Assembly (NCBI GenBank): GCA_026724425.1
Contig: JAIUCV010000002.1
Span: 8,437,001 to 8,501,000 of the forward strand
Source of the DNA: Erythrophleum ivorense
Taxonomy: Eukaryota > Streptophyta > Magnoliopsida > Fabales > Fabaceae
Length of the DNA stretch: 64,000 nucleotides
Reading direction: 5' to 3'
The notes below the pieces were generated by a model that was given only the letters and a program-made list of their open reading frames with translations, was not told the DNA's origin and did not search any database. Both the position numbers and the translations under genes were made by a program. Of this stretch, positions 26,841-40,200 are shown one piece after another. How positions within the stretch are numbered: the stretch's first letter is position 1; every line of letters starts with the position of its first letter.

Positions 26841-27437
26841 GACGTGCATGCAAATTACTAAATTATACAAGGACTAAGAGCAGTTAGAAATGGGTTAGTT
26901 TGTGTGATGGGTTACAAGTTAAATAAGTCATGTTTATCCTTAATTATAGATTGGGTTCACTTAAAAATAGGCCAAGCTATCAAAAAACTTGACTGCAGAA
27001 ATGGGCGGCCAATTTTTTTTTCCAAATATGGTCCAACTAATCTGTTTTTTTTTTTTTTGCACAAAATATTTTTTAAATTTGGATAATACTATCTATTTTC
27101 TAATTTTTATATATCTATCTTCTCTTCTAAGTTTACTAAGAATATTAATATTTTACTTAAATACAAGAATATTTCAATAGTTTCATTTTTATAATGCACT
27201 CTTAAAAGTTACATTAAAAAAATAGAGAGATTACAAATTAAGTTAAGAACTATAATTTAGGAAATAAAAAATAAATAAATAAATAAATAATTCATAAATT
27301 TCATATAAATACAATCTTTTAAAAACTTATACTAAGTTAAAAAATAAAAAATGAACAATTCTTCCTTAAATTAAAAATAAAAATACTCAAATTTAAGTAA
27401 ACAAAGATGATGACATAAAATATAAAAGAATAACATT

Positions 27438-27707
27438 TCTTAAACTAACTATATTGTCAAAAATGATCTCCTTTGACTTTTTGCTCATCAATCTTTCTTC
27501 CTTGAGCTTTACTTGGCCATGGTTAGTGGAGATAGGGATTAATGATATTCAAAAAATTTTAATAGTTAATCTAGCATTCAAAAACATGGAAGCAAGTATG
27601 CATGTCATACAATCATAACCCAAACCACAATTCATACTTTGGGAATCTCATGGCTCACTCAAGAGTAAATTCATGGTCTAAAAATTTTTGGCCTAACCTC
27701 ATCTAAC
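27438..27707 (+). repeat. Long inverted repeat, left arm
   Basis: Imperfect inverse of 28531-28819. The best-conserved core is ACTTGGCCATGGTTAGTGGA (27511-27530). Further matched blocks are AGTATGCATGTCATACAATC (about 27595-27615) and AAATTTTTGGCCTAACCTCA (about 27682-27702). Arms differ by substitutions and a roughly 23-base indel. Confidence 0.85.
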
Positions 27708-28434
27708 AAATCCTTTAAGAATTGAACAAAAACTCCTGAGAGGGTGCTTATAAGGGTGTCTTGGCCAAGTTATAATTGGAGTGCCGAGGAAATTGTTTTA
27801 TTGATTCTAAAGTTATAAATGGTTTAAATATGAATTATAAATATTAATTGAACCATTAGAATGAATTTAGGAATTTTATTTTGAAAAGTGAAAATTTATG
27901 ATTCAAATGGGTATAAAGATGCAACTTGGTATCAGTTTTGTTTAATCATGCATGTGATGGCCTTGATGAGTTCTATTAGAGTTATACGACTCATCAAATG
28001 AGATTTTGGAGCTAAGAAGTTGAATTATAAGAGTTGCTTCTTAAGGCATTCAAAGAGGCCATAAACGATGTATAACACCCTAATTTGCATATGTAAGGCT
28101 AATATGAGTATAAATATAGTTTCATTGATTGTTTTATGCTTTATTTGATGTATCTAGATATTAAGTGAATTCTCATCCAAGCCTGTGTGTAAGGCTGTGA
28201 AAGGAGAGAAGGGAACCAAGGGCAACTAATTGGAATTTTGTGTCAACGTAGCTTTTTCTTCATTCTCATATATATGTGGTCGGTTTGCTTTAGTTTTTTT
28301 AGTTGCTTATATACATTGACTGTCATTTATATGATTTGTTAATTGTTTGAATATATTATGTAATTGTAAGGCATTCAATTACATTTGAGATTAGATTAGT
28401 TTTTTATTGCCGAAGCTATGTTAAAAGTCTTTTG

Positions 28435-28562
28435 ATAATGATTGAGGTTGAACCAAAAGTCCTAAGTGTGGATAAGGCTAAGTCAAAAGTTTTTAAAAGT
28501 GAATGAGACTAAATCAAAAGTCTCTAAATATTAGGTAAGGCTAGGTCAAAAATTCTTAGAAC
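28435..28562 (+). repeat. Tandem 32-base repeat, four copies
   Basis: Four diverged units of the form GA-TAAGGCTAAGTCAAAAGT-TCTTAAAA-T follow one another; the last runs into the right arm of the inverted repeat. The GGCTAAGTCAAAAGT word is the most constant part. Confidence 0.75.
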
Positions 28563-28819
28563 ATGGAATTGTTGTTGATTAAGCAATGGAATCCCTAGAG
28601 TATGAAATATCATTTGGCTATGATTGTATGGCATGCATACTTCTTTCCATGTATTTGAGTAAACCATATGTGTGTTTGAATGTTAGATTAACTATTGAGA
28701 TTCTTTGAATTTTACTATTATCAATCTCCACTAACCATGGCCAAGTAAAATTCAAGGAAGAAAGTATGATAAGCAAAAAGCTTAGGAAAAACATTTTTGA
28801 CAATGGATTTAGTTTAAGA
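28531..28819 (-). repeat. Long inverted repeat, right arm
   Basis: Inverse counterpart of 27438-27707, separated by about 820 bases. The core TCCACTAACCATGGCCAAGT lies at about 28727-28746. A transcript across both arms could fold into a stem of roughly 270 pairs. No target duplication or terminal motif of a known transposon was found. Confidence 0.85.
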
Positions 28820-29797
28820 GATATTGTTGTATATATGAATATGTACATGTATTTTGATGTATGGAAATGCAAATACATTTAAAAGCACTAGATTATGGTG
28901 TAGGGACCATTGAATGCTTGTAAGACCTAATATAATGTAAATTGGCATATTTGGTTCTTGGAGGTTCATGTGTATTCTTGCATGTGGGATGAGAATTTTT
29001 AGTTGCAAAGCTATTTTTACATGATGGACAAATAATGATGATATAAAATATTGAAAAAATGTTAATAGATAAAACATTTTGGATTCAAAATTTTTAATAT
29101 TATAATTAATATATTTAAGGAAAGAATGTTGATTTAGGTTTTCAAGCTATTACAAAATGAGCTTTTTAAAACCAATTCTTTATTTCAATTGAGATTTATT
29201 TTTTGACTCATTTTTTTTCGTATTTGACTTTTTATGCTGAGCAAGCTTTTAAACATATCTTATCAAATTTTAGTCACACTAGACTAGTTCATTTGTTAAA
29301 TGGGTCAAAAAAATGTCTAGCCTAACTTATTAGCAAAGGTCAAAGGTTGGGTCTTTAACCCACCAAAATATTTGAAAAAATAATAATAAATAACATTTAA
29401 CATTACAATAAGTAATAAAACCATGTATTTAAAATTTAAACAACTAAACTATTGGATCAAACATGAGACCTAAACTTTAGACATTCAACCATCATGTCAT
29501 TATCATAAAATAAAAATATATAATGAGCTCAACACTCGTCAAACAAAAGCAAGTAAAATAAAGTAAAATAAATATTGAATAAAGAAATAAAAAATGTCAT
29601 TATATAATATTATAAACTTAGAGAGTAATAAGATAAATTAATCTTGCCAAATTAAGAATCATGCTTGAAGTATTCTATAAAGAAATTGAGAGGAAAAAAA
29701 ACTCTTTCTTTACTTGTATGTATGTCTAATATATTTTATAAGAAAAGTTCATGCCCAAGAGAAGCAAAAACATAGAAAAATGACTTCTACCGCCATC

Positions 29798-29903
<106 letters not shown>

Positions 29904-31229
29904 CATTTATTTATGTTTATATAATATAAGAACATTGGGATCTGAAACGTAATTAAAAAAATATGAAGGAATGGGATTGGTTATGATTGATTGAAGAAGT
30001 GCAAGAGATTGTTTCCTCACTTTAGTAATTTTTACAGTTGTAAATCAATTGAGGTGAGAGAAAAGTGAAAATACAAGTGGTCAAAAATTATTATAGTTAA
30101 TTTTTCATTAAAAATTTATATTTTTATTTTTAGTTCAAACATTTTGAAAGATTTTTTTATTATTTTTAAAATTTTATATACTTATAATTCAATTTTAATT
30201 TAAAGAAGATAAAATATAATTTTCTCAAATTATAAACTATAATTTGGCCAAAAATTAATAATTCTAACTTTGATAGATAAAGATTCTATCTTAACAAACA
30301 TATAAACTTTGGACACTTGTTATCTTTGTATCCACAATAATATTAGTACATAATTATGTGAGTTGTATAGCTATTATTTTTTTTAGTTTGGATCCTTAAA
30401 TTAGAGAATTCTCTAAAATATGTGAAGTGTGAAAGAAGGAAGAGATTGGAAAAGGTGGGGGTTTAGTTAAAAAAAAAAAAAAGAACATTCAACACTTTAT
30501 TTATCTCTTCTACTTTACCACTTGTTAACATTTTCTAACTCAGAAGGTCCAAACTTGTGCTTTTTTGGACTTATTCATTTTCTCCCTCCTATTTATTTGT
30601 TAATAAAAAAAGACCACCTTTTCTAACTTATTATATTTATACTTGTATCTCTTCTTTTTAGAGGGGAAAAAAAAGTGAAATGCATTTTCTAAAGGTATTT
30701 TTTTTGTCATGATATTTAACCATGCAAAAGAATTAATATATATATGTAAATAAAACATGCAAGAATCTTATGGAGGTAGAGAGAGACGTATATATACCAG
30801 TTCTTTTGGGCTTTCCATCATTGTCTACCTCTGCATCAGTTAGTTTGTTGGGAAGATCCAAAGCAGAGTCGCCAAGCTCATACTGAATTTGTTTATCCAT
30901 TGCACTTAACTTGAGTAGTTTAGTAATCCCTTTGATCACCAGCAGATGCATATATATGTAACTGAGCAAATGCTTTTCTAATTATTTTAAAAACCAAACC
31001 TTAAGATTACAAGGGTTTAGTTTATTGACCTGAAGAAGTCCTTAAAAAAGGCAAGGTTGCTTCTCTACAAGCCTCCTCCCCCTATTTATATGCATATGGT
31101 CACCTCCACCTCCTTTCAAGATGCTTTTACATTTTCTACAACAGCTGTTGCCCGTGTGACACTTGTGCAAGACCATAACCAGTAACAACAATATTTACAT
31201 TTTACATAAACTTATTATGAAGATGTTAT

Positions 31230-31738
31230 TGTTGATAGCATGAATTAACCAAGATTTAATAGTTAAAACAAAATAAGAAAGATTGTGTACCTTATGAGGA
31301 ATCCATAGATGTAGTTATTAGTTTGATAAGTAAGGGGAAGAGAAAAGTGGATCACACAACCTACTTTATCCCTTAAGATTTCAGAATGGAGAAGAAGAAG
31401 CAACTGTGGTAGTTTCTAATATGATATATCTATTTATAAATTTTCTGCCCTCCTTTATCTCTTTTCAAATTATAAAAGAGATTAAATTTTCCTTATCTTC
31501 TCTATATGAGTCAAACTTGTAATAGGAAACTATTGGCTACTAAAAGACTGTATGTTGGGTTTCTACCTAATAGATTTATATGTAATTCAACTTATCATGG
31601 ATTACACACTTTTAAACAAGACCTAATCAATTTATGATTCAATATCCAATAATTTCTTAAAATTATAATATGTAATTATCTTATAATTAATTAATGGCAA
31701 TCCATATTTAAATATTAATTTATAAAATTAATCTAACA
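31230..31738 (-). repeat. Copia-2 LTR (3' in element orientation)
   Basis: A 509-bp copy ending CTAACA at 31738. Its outer edge abuts the GTTAT duplication. It shares long blocks such as AACTTATCATGGATTACACA with the other LTR. Confidence 0.93.
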
Positions 31739-33221
31739 ATCTCTCACTTGAATAGCATTAATTAATTATGCATAACTCAAATATCAATAAGCAATTAATG
31801 TATATTAAATCATAAACAAATTCAAAAGGAAACAACTCAAAATCACTGAACCAATAAGGATCAAGTGATTTATAGTACATTAACAAAAATTATTGAATCC
31901 GATAGGGAAACAAATGATATGAAGTGCATTAATCAATATTTCAATATCCAAATAGAGTGAAATAAAATTGCATAAATGATATTAAACCAAAATAAATGAG
32001 ATAATTATATTCCAGACTCCCACTAAACTAAAACTATATCATAAGATTTTACAAGACCTATATGAGTTACATAATCTTGAAATACTCTTATGGGTAAGTC
32101 TTTAGTCAATGGATCCGCAAAGCATATCCACACTCGAGATGTGTACAACTTGAGTTTGTGATTCGTTAATCTTTTCTCTAACAAACAAGAGTTTGACATC
32201 AAAATGCTTAGTATGACTAGAATTCTTATGATTCTAAGAGAAGTACACAGTAAATGAATTATCGCAAAAGATAGTTAAGGGTCATGAAATAAAATCGACC
32301 AAACGCATGCCAGAAATCAATTCCCTTAATCTTATTGCCTGATAAGTGGCTTTATAACATACAATATACTTTACTTCCATAGTGAAGATAATTGTGAGTG
32401 TTTATTTGACATTTTTTTATCAAACAACTCCTCCAAACATCATAAAGATATATTCAAAAGTTGACTTGTGATCATCTATATAAGAGACAAAATCTAAATC
32501 TGAATAGCCAATAATTTCAAATGCATCAGATTTTCTGCAAGTCAACACATAGTTTTTGATACTTTACAAATACCTCATGACCTTCGTAGCAACCTTCCAA
32601 TAAATCATTCCAGGATTACTTAAATATCTACCTAGCACACTAATAGCAAAAGCTATATTTGGACGAGTGCATATTTGCACATACATAAAATTATCTACAA
32701 CGAAAGCATAAGGAATCATATTCATTTCAATCCTCTCAGTATTATTTTTAGGATACTGTGATCGAGATAATGATTCACCTTTTGAATAGGTGCTGGACTA
32801 GATGTATAATTTTTCATTTTATACTTCTTAAGCATACGTTCAATATAAGTTTCTTGAGACAAACCCAAGGTTCCACGAGATCTATCACAATGGATCTAAA
32901 TCCCTAGGGTAAAAGATATCTCACCAAGATCTTTCATATTAAAATGACATGACAACATATGTTTTGTCTTATTTAAAAAACTTATGGAATTGCTGGCTAA
33001 TAGAATGTTATCAACATAGAGTACCAAGATGACAAAATTGATCATATCGAATTTCTGATAAATACATTGATCCAAATCATTCTCAATGAACTCAAGAGAG
33101 ATAATAACCTCATCAAACTTTAAGTATCACTGCCTAGAAACTTGCTTCAACTTATAAATAAATCTTTGTAGTCTGTATATTAAGTGTTCCATTTTAGGTT
33201 CAACAAAATCATCTATTTAAG

Positions 33222-33560
33222 TCATGTATATTTCTTCATACAAGTCTCTATTAAAAAAAAAGCAGTCTTAATATGCATTTGGTGAAATTTAAGATCAAAC
33301 TGTGTAACAAAAGCCATAACCACCCTAAAAGCATCATTTGTAGATACTAAAGAGAAGGTTTTTGTATAGTTAATACTTTCTTTATGATTGTACCATTTAG
33401 TTACAAGTCTAGCTTTATATCTTTCAATTTCACCAAAACTGTCATGTTTTGTTTTATAAACCCATTTGCAACTAATTGATTTGCATTTATCTGGTAATTC
33501 CACAAGCTCCCACATATAATTTTGATACATGAAAGCAATCTTATCAGTCATAGCCTCCAT
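33222..33560 (-). pseudogene. Copia-2 reverse transcriptase fragment
   Basis: Begins MEAMTDKIAFMYQNYMWELVELP and continues with CKWVYKTKHDSFGEIERYKARLVTK, the conserved N-terminal segment of copia RT, then a VSTNDAFRVVMAF segment and LKFHQMHIKTAFF, where an aspartate is normally found (D in QxDVKTAFL). It ends in a frame break before the active site. Confidence 0.85.
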
Positions 33561-34123
33561 CTATTTAGCAGAATTAGGACTAGATGTTGTTTGTTGAAAG
33601 GATTCAGGATCTATTCCATCAATAGTATCATATTTGAATTCCTACAAATAAACCATGTAATTATTTGGTATTGCAGGCCTTTAGATTCTTTAAGAACGTC
33701 TCAATTCAATGACTGACTCACTTGTTTCTTTTATAAGGAGTTCTGCATATACTATAATTGGATTCTCCACAACTTCATCCCTATTAGACACATAAGGTGT
33801 CATAATAAGCATAGGCAAAACGATGCTCTCATCATGCAAATTGATGACTCTAAGTACAAAACTCTCACTATATAAGTTACCCTTAAAATAAAGTGTATGA
33901 TCAGACTCAATGACCTTGATAGTGTAAGTAGGTCAACAACACCTATATCCCCTTAAACCTACATAATAGCTAATGAAAAATCCACTAACTATTCTCGAAT
34001 CTAATTTCCTCAATTAAGAATTATATGACTTCATTTCTGCCTTACAACTCCATAGTAAAAAATATTTTAAGCTTGGCTTTTTTCTAGTAAAGAGTTTATA
34101 TGGAATCTTTGGTATTGTTTTAC

Positions 34124-34585
34124 TTAGTACCTTATTTGAAATATAGACTGAAGTCTTAAAGCGTTATCCCATAAGAACTTTGACAAGGATAAATGATTAA
34201 TTATACTTTTAACTATGTCTATTAAAGTATGATTACGCCTCTCTGCAAACCCATTTTGTTGTGGGATTTTAGGCATTGTATATTGGGTTTCAATGTCATG
34301 TTTGTGTAAAAATAAAGCAAATGGACCTAGATTTTTGCCAGCCTCAGTATACCTTCTATAATACTCTCTTCCCCTATCTAATATAACATATTTTTTAGTC
34401 TTGCTAGTTTTCAATTCAACTGCTGACTTAAAATTCTTAAAGGCATCAAGTGATTCTAATTTCTCACATAGAAGATCAATCAAATCATGTTTAGAATGAT
34501 CATCTTTAAAGGTAATGTAGTATTTGAATTTTCCTATAGTCGTAAGTGTAATGGGCTCACATATGTCAATATGAATTAGGTCCAA
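34124..34585 (-). pseudogene. Copia-2 integrase core fragment
   Basis: MDLIHIDICEPITLTTIGKFKYYITFKDD matches the start of the copia integrase core with its first catalytic Asp. The second Asp lies near LDRGREYY and the Glu in QQNGFAERRNHTLIDIVKS, so the DDE residues appear kept in this fragment, but flanking frames are broken. Confidence 0.85.
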
Positions 34586-34661
34586 AATATTCTCAAACCT
34601 ATTGACCTCTTTGTTTCTAAGTCTAACAAGAAGTTTTTCTTTAATACAATCGACACAAGTT

Positions 34662-34907
34662 TCAAAATCTAAAAAAAAAAAAATCTAAATCTTGCAACAC
34701 ACTTTGTTTGACCAATCTTTCCAATTTATCTCTAAAAATGTGGCCTAAACACCGATGCCACAAAATAATAGAGTTTTCATTAATTCTTGGGCATTTATGC
34801 CTAATCATGGTATTAATAAAAGCATTAGAAGATTCAGTAGGACAATCTTTTAAATTCAAATAATATAAGCTAATAAGCTTCATAATGCATCCTTTGACCC
34901 CAGACAC
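34662..34907 (-). pseudogene. Copia-2 pre-integrase fragment
   Basis: LWHRCLGHIFRDKLERLVK is the HHCC zinc-binding region that precedes the integrase core. The Cys pair expected after it lies beyond the stop. Confidence 0.75.
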
Positions 34908-35502
34908 TTCATCATAACAAGTGTTTATGAAACAACGAAAGATAATAAACTTTTTGAGTTTTGTTAAGTCTCATAAATTTCTCTTTAACTACATTCATAT
35001 ACTCTAATTCGGTGTCTTTATTTAAAATGCTCTTTCTAATTACTTTTTTAATAGTGTATTTAATCACTGTTAGATAGATCTGATTCGACTCATAATTACT
35101 TATGATAAGCCTTATCAATAGAACTATATTCAGGTGTGAGATTTCCAACTTTAGAATCCTAAGTGCCAAATCTTTTCTAAAAAATTATCAAGTATACATT
35201 CAAGAACTCTTTTCATCATAATTCGTTCTATTAAGAGTCTTCACTATAAATAGTTGCTAAAAAGCCGAAACTGATATGACCACAAATTGGGAAATAATTA
35301 ATTATATGTGCACAACATAATTATAATACAAAATTCCCAATCAAAATTCAGTTAAGCAACTATACAACAAAGTGGTGTCAAGTAGAATTCATATATACCA
35401 TAAAGATTTGGTCTTTACAAAAAGTCTATACAAGATGCATTCAATATATCCATACCGAGATGACATAAAAAATATTGAAAACATTAAAAGAAAACTATTT
35501 GC

Positions 35503-35795
35503 ATATCCAAAAAAGTCAAATCCAAAAGATTACATGAATAATGTTACACCAATAGGGTGTATTTATCATCAATGTAATGCATACACATGCCTTTACTATT
35601 TACTTATCCAAAAAAATCAAATTCAAAAGATTACATAAATAATGTCACATCAATAGGGTGTATCCATCATCAATGTAATGCATACACAGGCATTTACTAT
35701 TTGCGAGTCAAATCCAAAAAATTATATGAATAATGTCACACTGATATAATGTATCTATCATCAATGTAATGCATACATAGGCCTTTACTAATTAG
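35503..35795. repeat. Tandem repeat of about 100 bases, three copies, in Copia-2
   Basis: Units begin near 35503, 35607 and 35705. They share TCAAATCCAAAAGATTAC, AATAATGTCACA, ATCATCAATGTAATGCATAC and CCTTTACTATTT, with point differences. They occupy the place where gag would be expected. Confidence 0.85.
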
Positions 35796-36790
35796 AATAC
35801 TTCAACAGTTGAACCCACAATAGATAGTGCAACCATTAAATGAAAAAAATGATCAAATATATTATGAAACATCTACATTTAAAATTTAAAAATTTATCTA
35901 ATATGACTACATTTATAATTAGGGAGAGTGGCTCATCACCAAAATACAAAATATTACAAAGTATATTCATGAATTTTCTCAAACTAAAATTCAATAAATA
36001 AAGTATATTTATTTATTGCATAAATTTTCTAAAATTCAAAATAAATATTTTTAGCCTCAATAAAATTATAAAAAAATAATATTTAAATATAATTTAAAAA
36101 TTAATGGGCCTATGCCTACTAGGCCAAAAGGCCCAATGTGTGCGTCACATGTGTGTGGGAGTGTGAGTGGGTGTGTGTGGCTAAAGTTGGGCATCTTCTT
36201 CCCAACTCCAACCACGCAATAATGGAGGTTTCACCGTCATTGTTGAGTTCTTCATCTCCTAAATAACCTCATTTCGCAAATTAAATATTATAAAGTTTTT
36301 CTTGGTAACAATACAACTAAGATGCAGCAAATAATTGGAGAAAATAAGCACTAAAATCCTTTTAACAAAGAACTCAAAATTTTCGAACAAGGCTGTTTTT
36401 GATTTGCATCTTTATAAGCTTTATTCTTTCAATTAAATTATGCTTCTAGTTTGCATAAGTGTATGGAAGATTTATATAATATTTAATTTAATTTTCATGT
36501 GAAGGAAAAAAAACAAGTTCAAGAATATAAGCGCCAAGCACGAACTTGAATGCTTAATCTGAAATTACTGATGAGGAAACTTGAATTAAATGAAATTAAA
36601 CATGCCAATTATATTATTGATCTCATATACAATACAGATTTCGTTTAATTTCATGAAATTAGTCTGCAATTGAAAATTCCCAATTCTTAGAGTTCTTAGA
36701 TTTGAAAAATTAATTTTTTTTAATAAATAACTAGATTAATTAATACAATGAGATAGGAAATTATACTATCAACATTGCTCTGATACTATA

Positions 36791-37277
36791 TGTTGATAGC
36801 ATGAATTAACCAAGATTTAATAGTCAAAACAAAATAAGAGAGATTGCATACCTGATGAGGAATGATAAATAAGGGAAAGAGAAAGGTGGATCACACAACG
36901 CCTCTTAGGATTTCAGAATAGAGAAGAAGAAGGAGTTGTGGTAGTTTCTAATGTGATATATCTATTTATAAATTTTTTACCTCCTTTATCTCTTTTCAAA
37001 TTATAAAAGGGATTAAATTTTTCTTATCTTCTCTATATGAGTTAGACTTGTGATAGAAAATTACTGACTACTAAAAGACTGTAGGTTGGGTTTCTATCCA
37101 ATAGATTTATATGTAATTTAACTTATCATGGATTACACACTTTTAAATAAAACCTAATCCGTTTATGATTCAATATCCAAAACAAAATTAATTGCTTAAA
37201 ATTATAATATATAATTATCTTATAATTAATTAATGTCAATCTATATTTAAATATTAATTTATAAAATTAATCTAACA
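36791..37277 (-). repeat. Copia-2 LTR (5' in element orientation)
   Basis: A 487-bp copy, about 22 bases shorter than its partner through small deletions near 36865. The GTTAT duplication follows at 37278-37282. Confidence 0.93.
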
Positions 37278-37282
37278 GTTAT

Positions 37283-40200
37283 TTAACATTTTAACCTTGT
37301 TTTCATAATACATATTCATGTACAAATGAACAGTTTTAATTTGTGAAAACACTTGTTTCGATTCACGTTTCCGTAAATTCATAAGCATGGAGTGAATAAT
37401 TAATTATATTGGTGTTTTAACCTAATTGTTAGAGCCAATAATCGATTAGATAATGATAGCCTTTTTGGTCCCTACATTACTAAATTTGTCAATCGAGCGA
37501 GAGCTTAGCTTTTCAATTGTTCATAGAAATTAAGAGATTATTACCGTTGGGATTAAAAAAATTCTTTAAGGAGAGGGCCAGAGAACGATCTCCTCAGTAG
37601 AAATCTTGTGACATTGTTCGTACGAAAAGATGAGAAAATTGGTAGGATTGAATTAATCACAACATTGAATTCGACCATCGAGCTCCACCTGAGAAGGTCG
37701 GCCAAGTCAAAAATTGTATGATGTGCAATTACATGGAGTATGACCTTTCAGAATCATTGAAAACGTGTGCGCAAACAATGGAGTGGACAACGAATGACGC
37801 GTTAATTTGTTATCATTATATAAGCATGATTAATACGGGGTTTTTTGTTTTCAAACTTATCAAATCCCAAGCTGATGTTAGTGGTTTAAGACTTTAATTA
37901 GCAGCTGCGGAATTTGGTTTGGGAGAATAAAAAATCTATGAAGAAGGGATTGCACTGGTTAAATCATGGATAAATTATTCTCTTATTTCATAACATATAT
38001 ATTTAAATTATATAATTATCTTCTTAATTTATTATAAAAATATACATAAAATTTATTTAAAATTAAAAGGTGACCGCAATATTTTTAAGGATAATATTAA
38101 TTTTTTTTTCTTAAAAATATAACTTATTGAAATATATATTTTTTAAAATTTTTATTTTTATTTTAATTATTTTGTATTAAAAATTAAAAATTTAATTTAT
38201 TTTAATTTAAAAAACTGACTTTTTTCATTGATTAAACATGTATTTAACATTAGTACAATGATATTTGTCAAAATAAACATAACTTTAATTTTTTTTATTT
38301 TTGATAAATTAATATAAGATACTTTTTTATTTTAAGAGAAGAGAGTGTAATTTTTTTAAAAAAATTTGTGTACTTTAAGTATAGGCGGCGAAGTAATAAA
38401 TACCAGTGTATATATATATACACACAAATAAAGCTTTCACTTACTGTTATTAAACTGTAACAAATGAAATAATTGCTCTTCTTTTTTTCTTTTTTTTGTT
38501 TAATGGTGGGCGCACCACTCTTTTTTTTTTCCCTCTTTTGCTTTTTTCTTTTCGGCCATTCATTCCTCTTTACCCCTGTTCATATTTATTGCTCATATTT
38601 CTACTGTTTACAATACCCCATTAGAGTACTATTCATTTACCTTTTTTTTTTTTTTTAAGCCATGGGATTCACGATTTTTTTTCTCCCCTCTGTAGAGCCA
38701 GCCTGCAGAAGAAATCTGAATCCCCCTGCATCTTATGGGGCTATGTGCTAATCAATACATATAAGTTGATACCCATGATGTGATGTGAGGATTGCTCCAT
38801 CAACCAAAAAACAGAGCTAATTAAGCATGGAGATTATATACAGCTATTCAATAACCTTGTATTTTATGTTTGTATAAAACATTTTGATGTTTTAAATTTT
38901 GATATCTTATATAATAATTAAAAATTAATATTATTAATATGTGAATATTTAATTCAGTAACATTAAAAAAAGTTAACACATGATTTTTTAATAATTAGTA
39001 TTAGTATAGACATTTTAAATATTGATGTAATATTAAAAAAAAGTATTTTAAATACTATTAAGTATATTTTATATTAAGATGGAGATGAGGCTATGCCAAA
39101 TCATAGTTATTATGATGTGGTTATTTGTGGGCAACAAGGTCGAAATTGAATAAATCAAAAGCAATCCGAGATATGTCTGAAAAGTAAAACTCTAGTTTAG
39201 AGTAACAACACGGATATCCATGGAACTATAATAATATAAGGGATAGTTAAATTTGTGGTGCTATAAGCACCATATAATAATTATCCCCAACTACTATTAA
39301 GAGGCTCTATTTGGTATGGGACAACGAAACGGATTATATTTCTATTAATGTGTATAATATCTGTGATATTATTATAATTATTATTTAAGTATTTATTTTT
39401 TTTTATTTTTAAAAACAAAGATAAAAGTGTTATTTATTATCTATAAAATCATTCTTTCCTTAAAAAAATTATTTCCATCCTAATAATTATGCATAATTAG
39501 TAAGGATGAAAAGAATATTTATAGAATCAAGCTGTCAATCCTTAAAGATATAAAATTGGATGAAGTATCGTAGTGGCATGCTATCATTGTGTCTCTTTGC
39601 CCAATCTTTGCGTAATTGTTTTCCCATAAAATTTGTCCATAGATATATATCTCGTAAATTACATTTTAGGAACAACATTCGTAACTTAATTTACCAAAGT
39701 ATATGTAATCGAATCAATAAAGAGTATGTAAGTTTCAAATAAATGGAAATAGATTCTTATAATTTTTTATTGTTAAATTTTCACATATAATGTATTTATC
39801 TTTTCTTAAAATTAATATTGTTAAATCTAATAAAGTTAAAAGGATGAAAATTCTAAAGAGAATAGATGTGTACGCATCTATAAGAACTGTATATGATATA
39901 ATAAACTCATTATTAATTTAATTTTTAGTCAAAATTGAACCAGCCCACTGGTTCATTGACGTATAGCAAATTAAGTTATAAAGGAAAAAATTACTCAATT
40001 TGGCATTTTTCCATTCAAGTCTCACTTTCCATTTTTGGGAAAAGACCTAGTGTTAGCTTCCAATTTGTTTGGACTCCACTGGAAGAAAATGTATATACAT
40101 TATGTGATTAAGATCTTAGATCCAATTGTCAAGTCATGGTTCCATTCTTTTCGGAGGCGCGCTTCTGGATGATAATCTAATGCAGAGTAAGTTAATAATT

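Larger units (their letters stand above)
31230..37277 (-). mobile_element. Ty1/copia retrotransposon with both LTRs, inactive (Copia-2)
   Basis: A 6.05-kb element on the minus strand, flanked by the duplication GTTAT (31225-31229 and 37278-37282). LTRs at 31230-31738 and 36791-37277 begin TGTTAG and end ATCAACA in element orientation. Inside the 5' LTR (at the right) lies a primer-binding-like site TAGTATCAGAGC (36777-36788), one base off the common initiator-tRNA match TGGTATCAGAGC. Pol pieces in order: pre-integrase zinc region near 34662-34907, integrase 34124-34585, reverse transcriptase 33222-33560 and scattered RT/RNase H traces to about 32100. All frames are broken. The expected gag region (about 35250-36770) shows no open frame and contains a tandem repeat. 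Confidence 0.92.
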
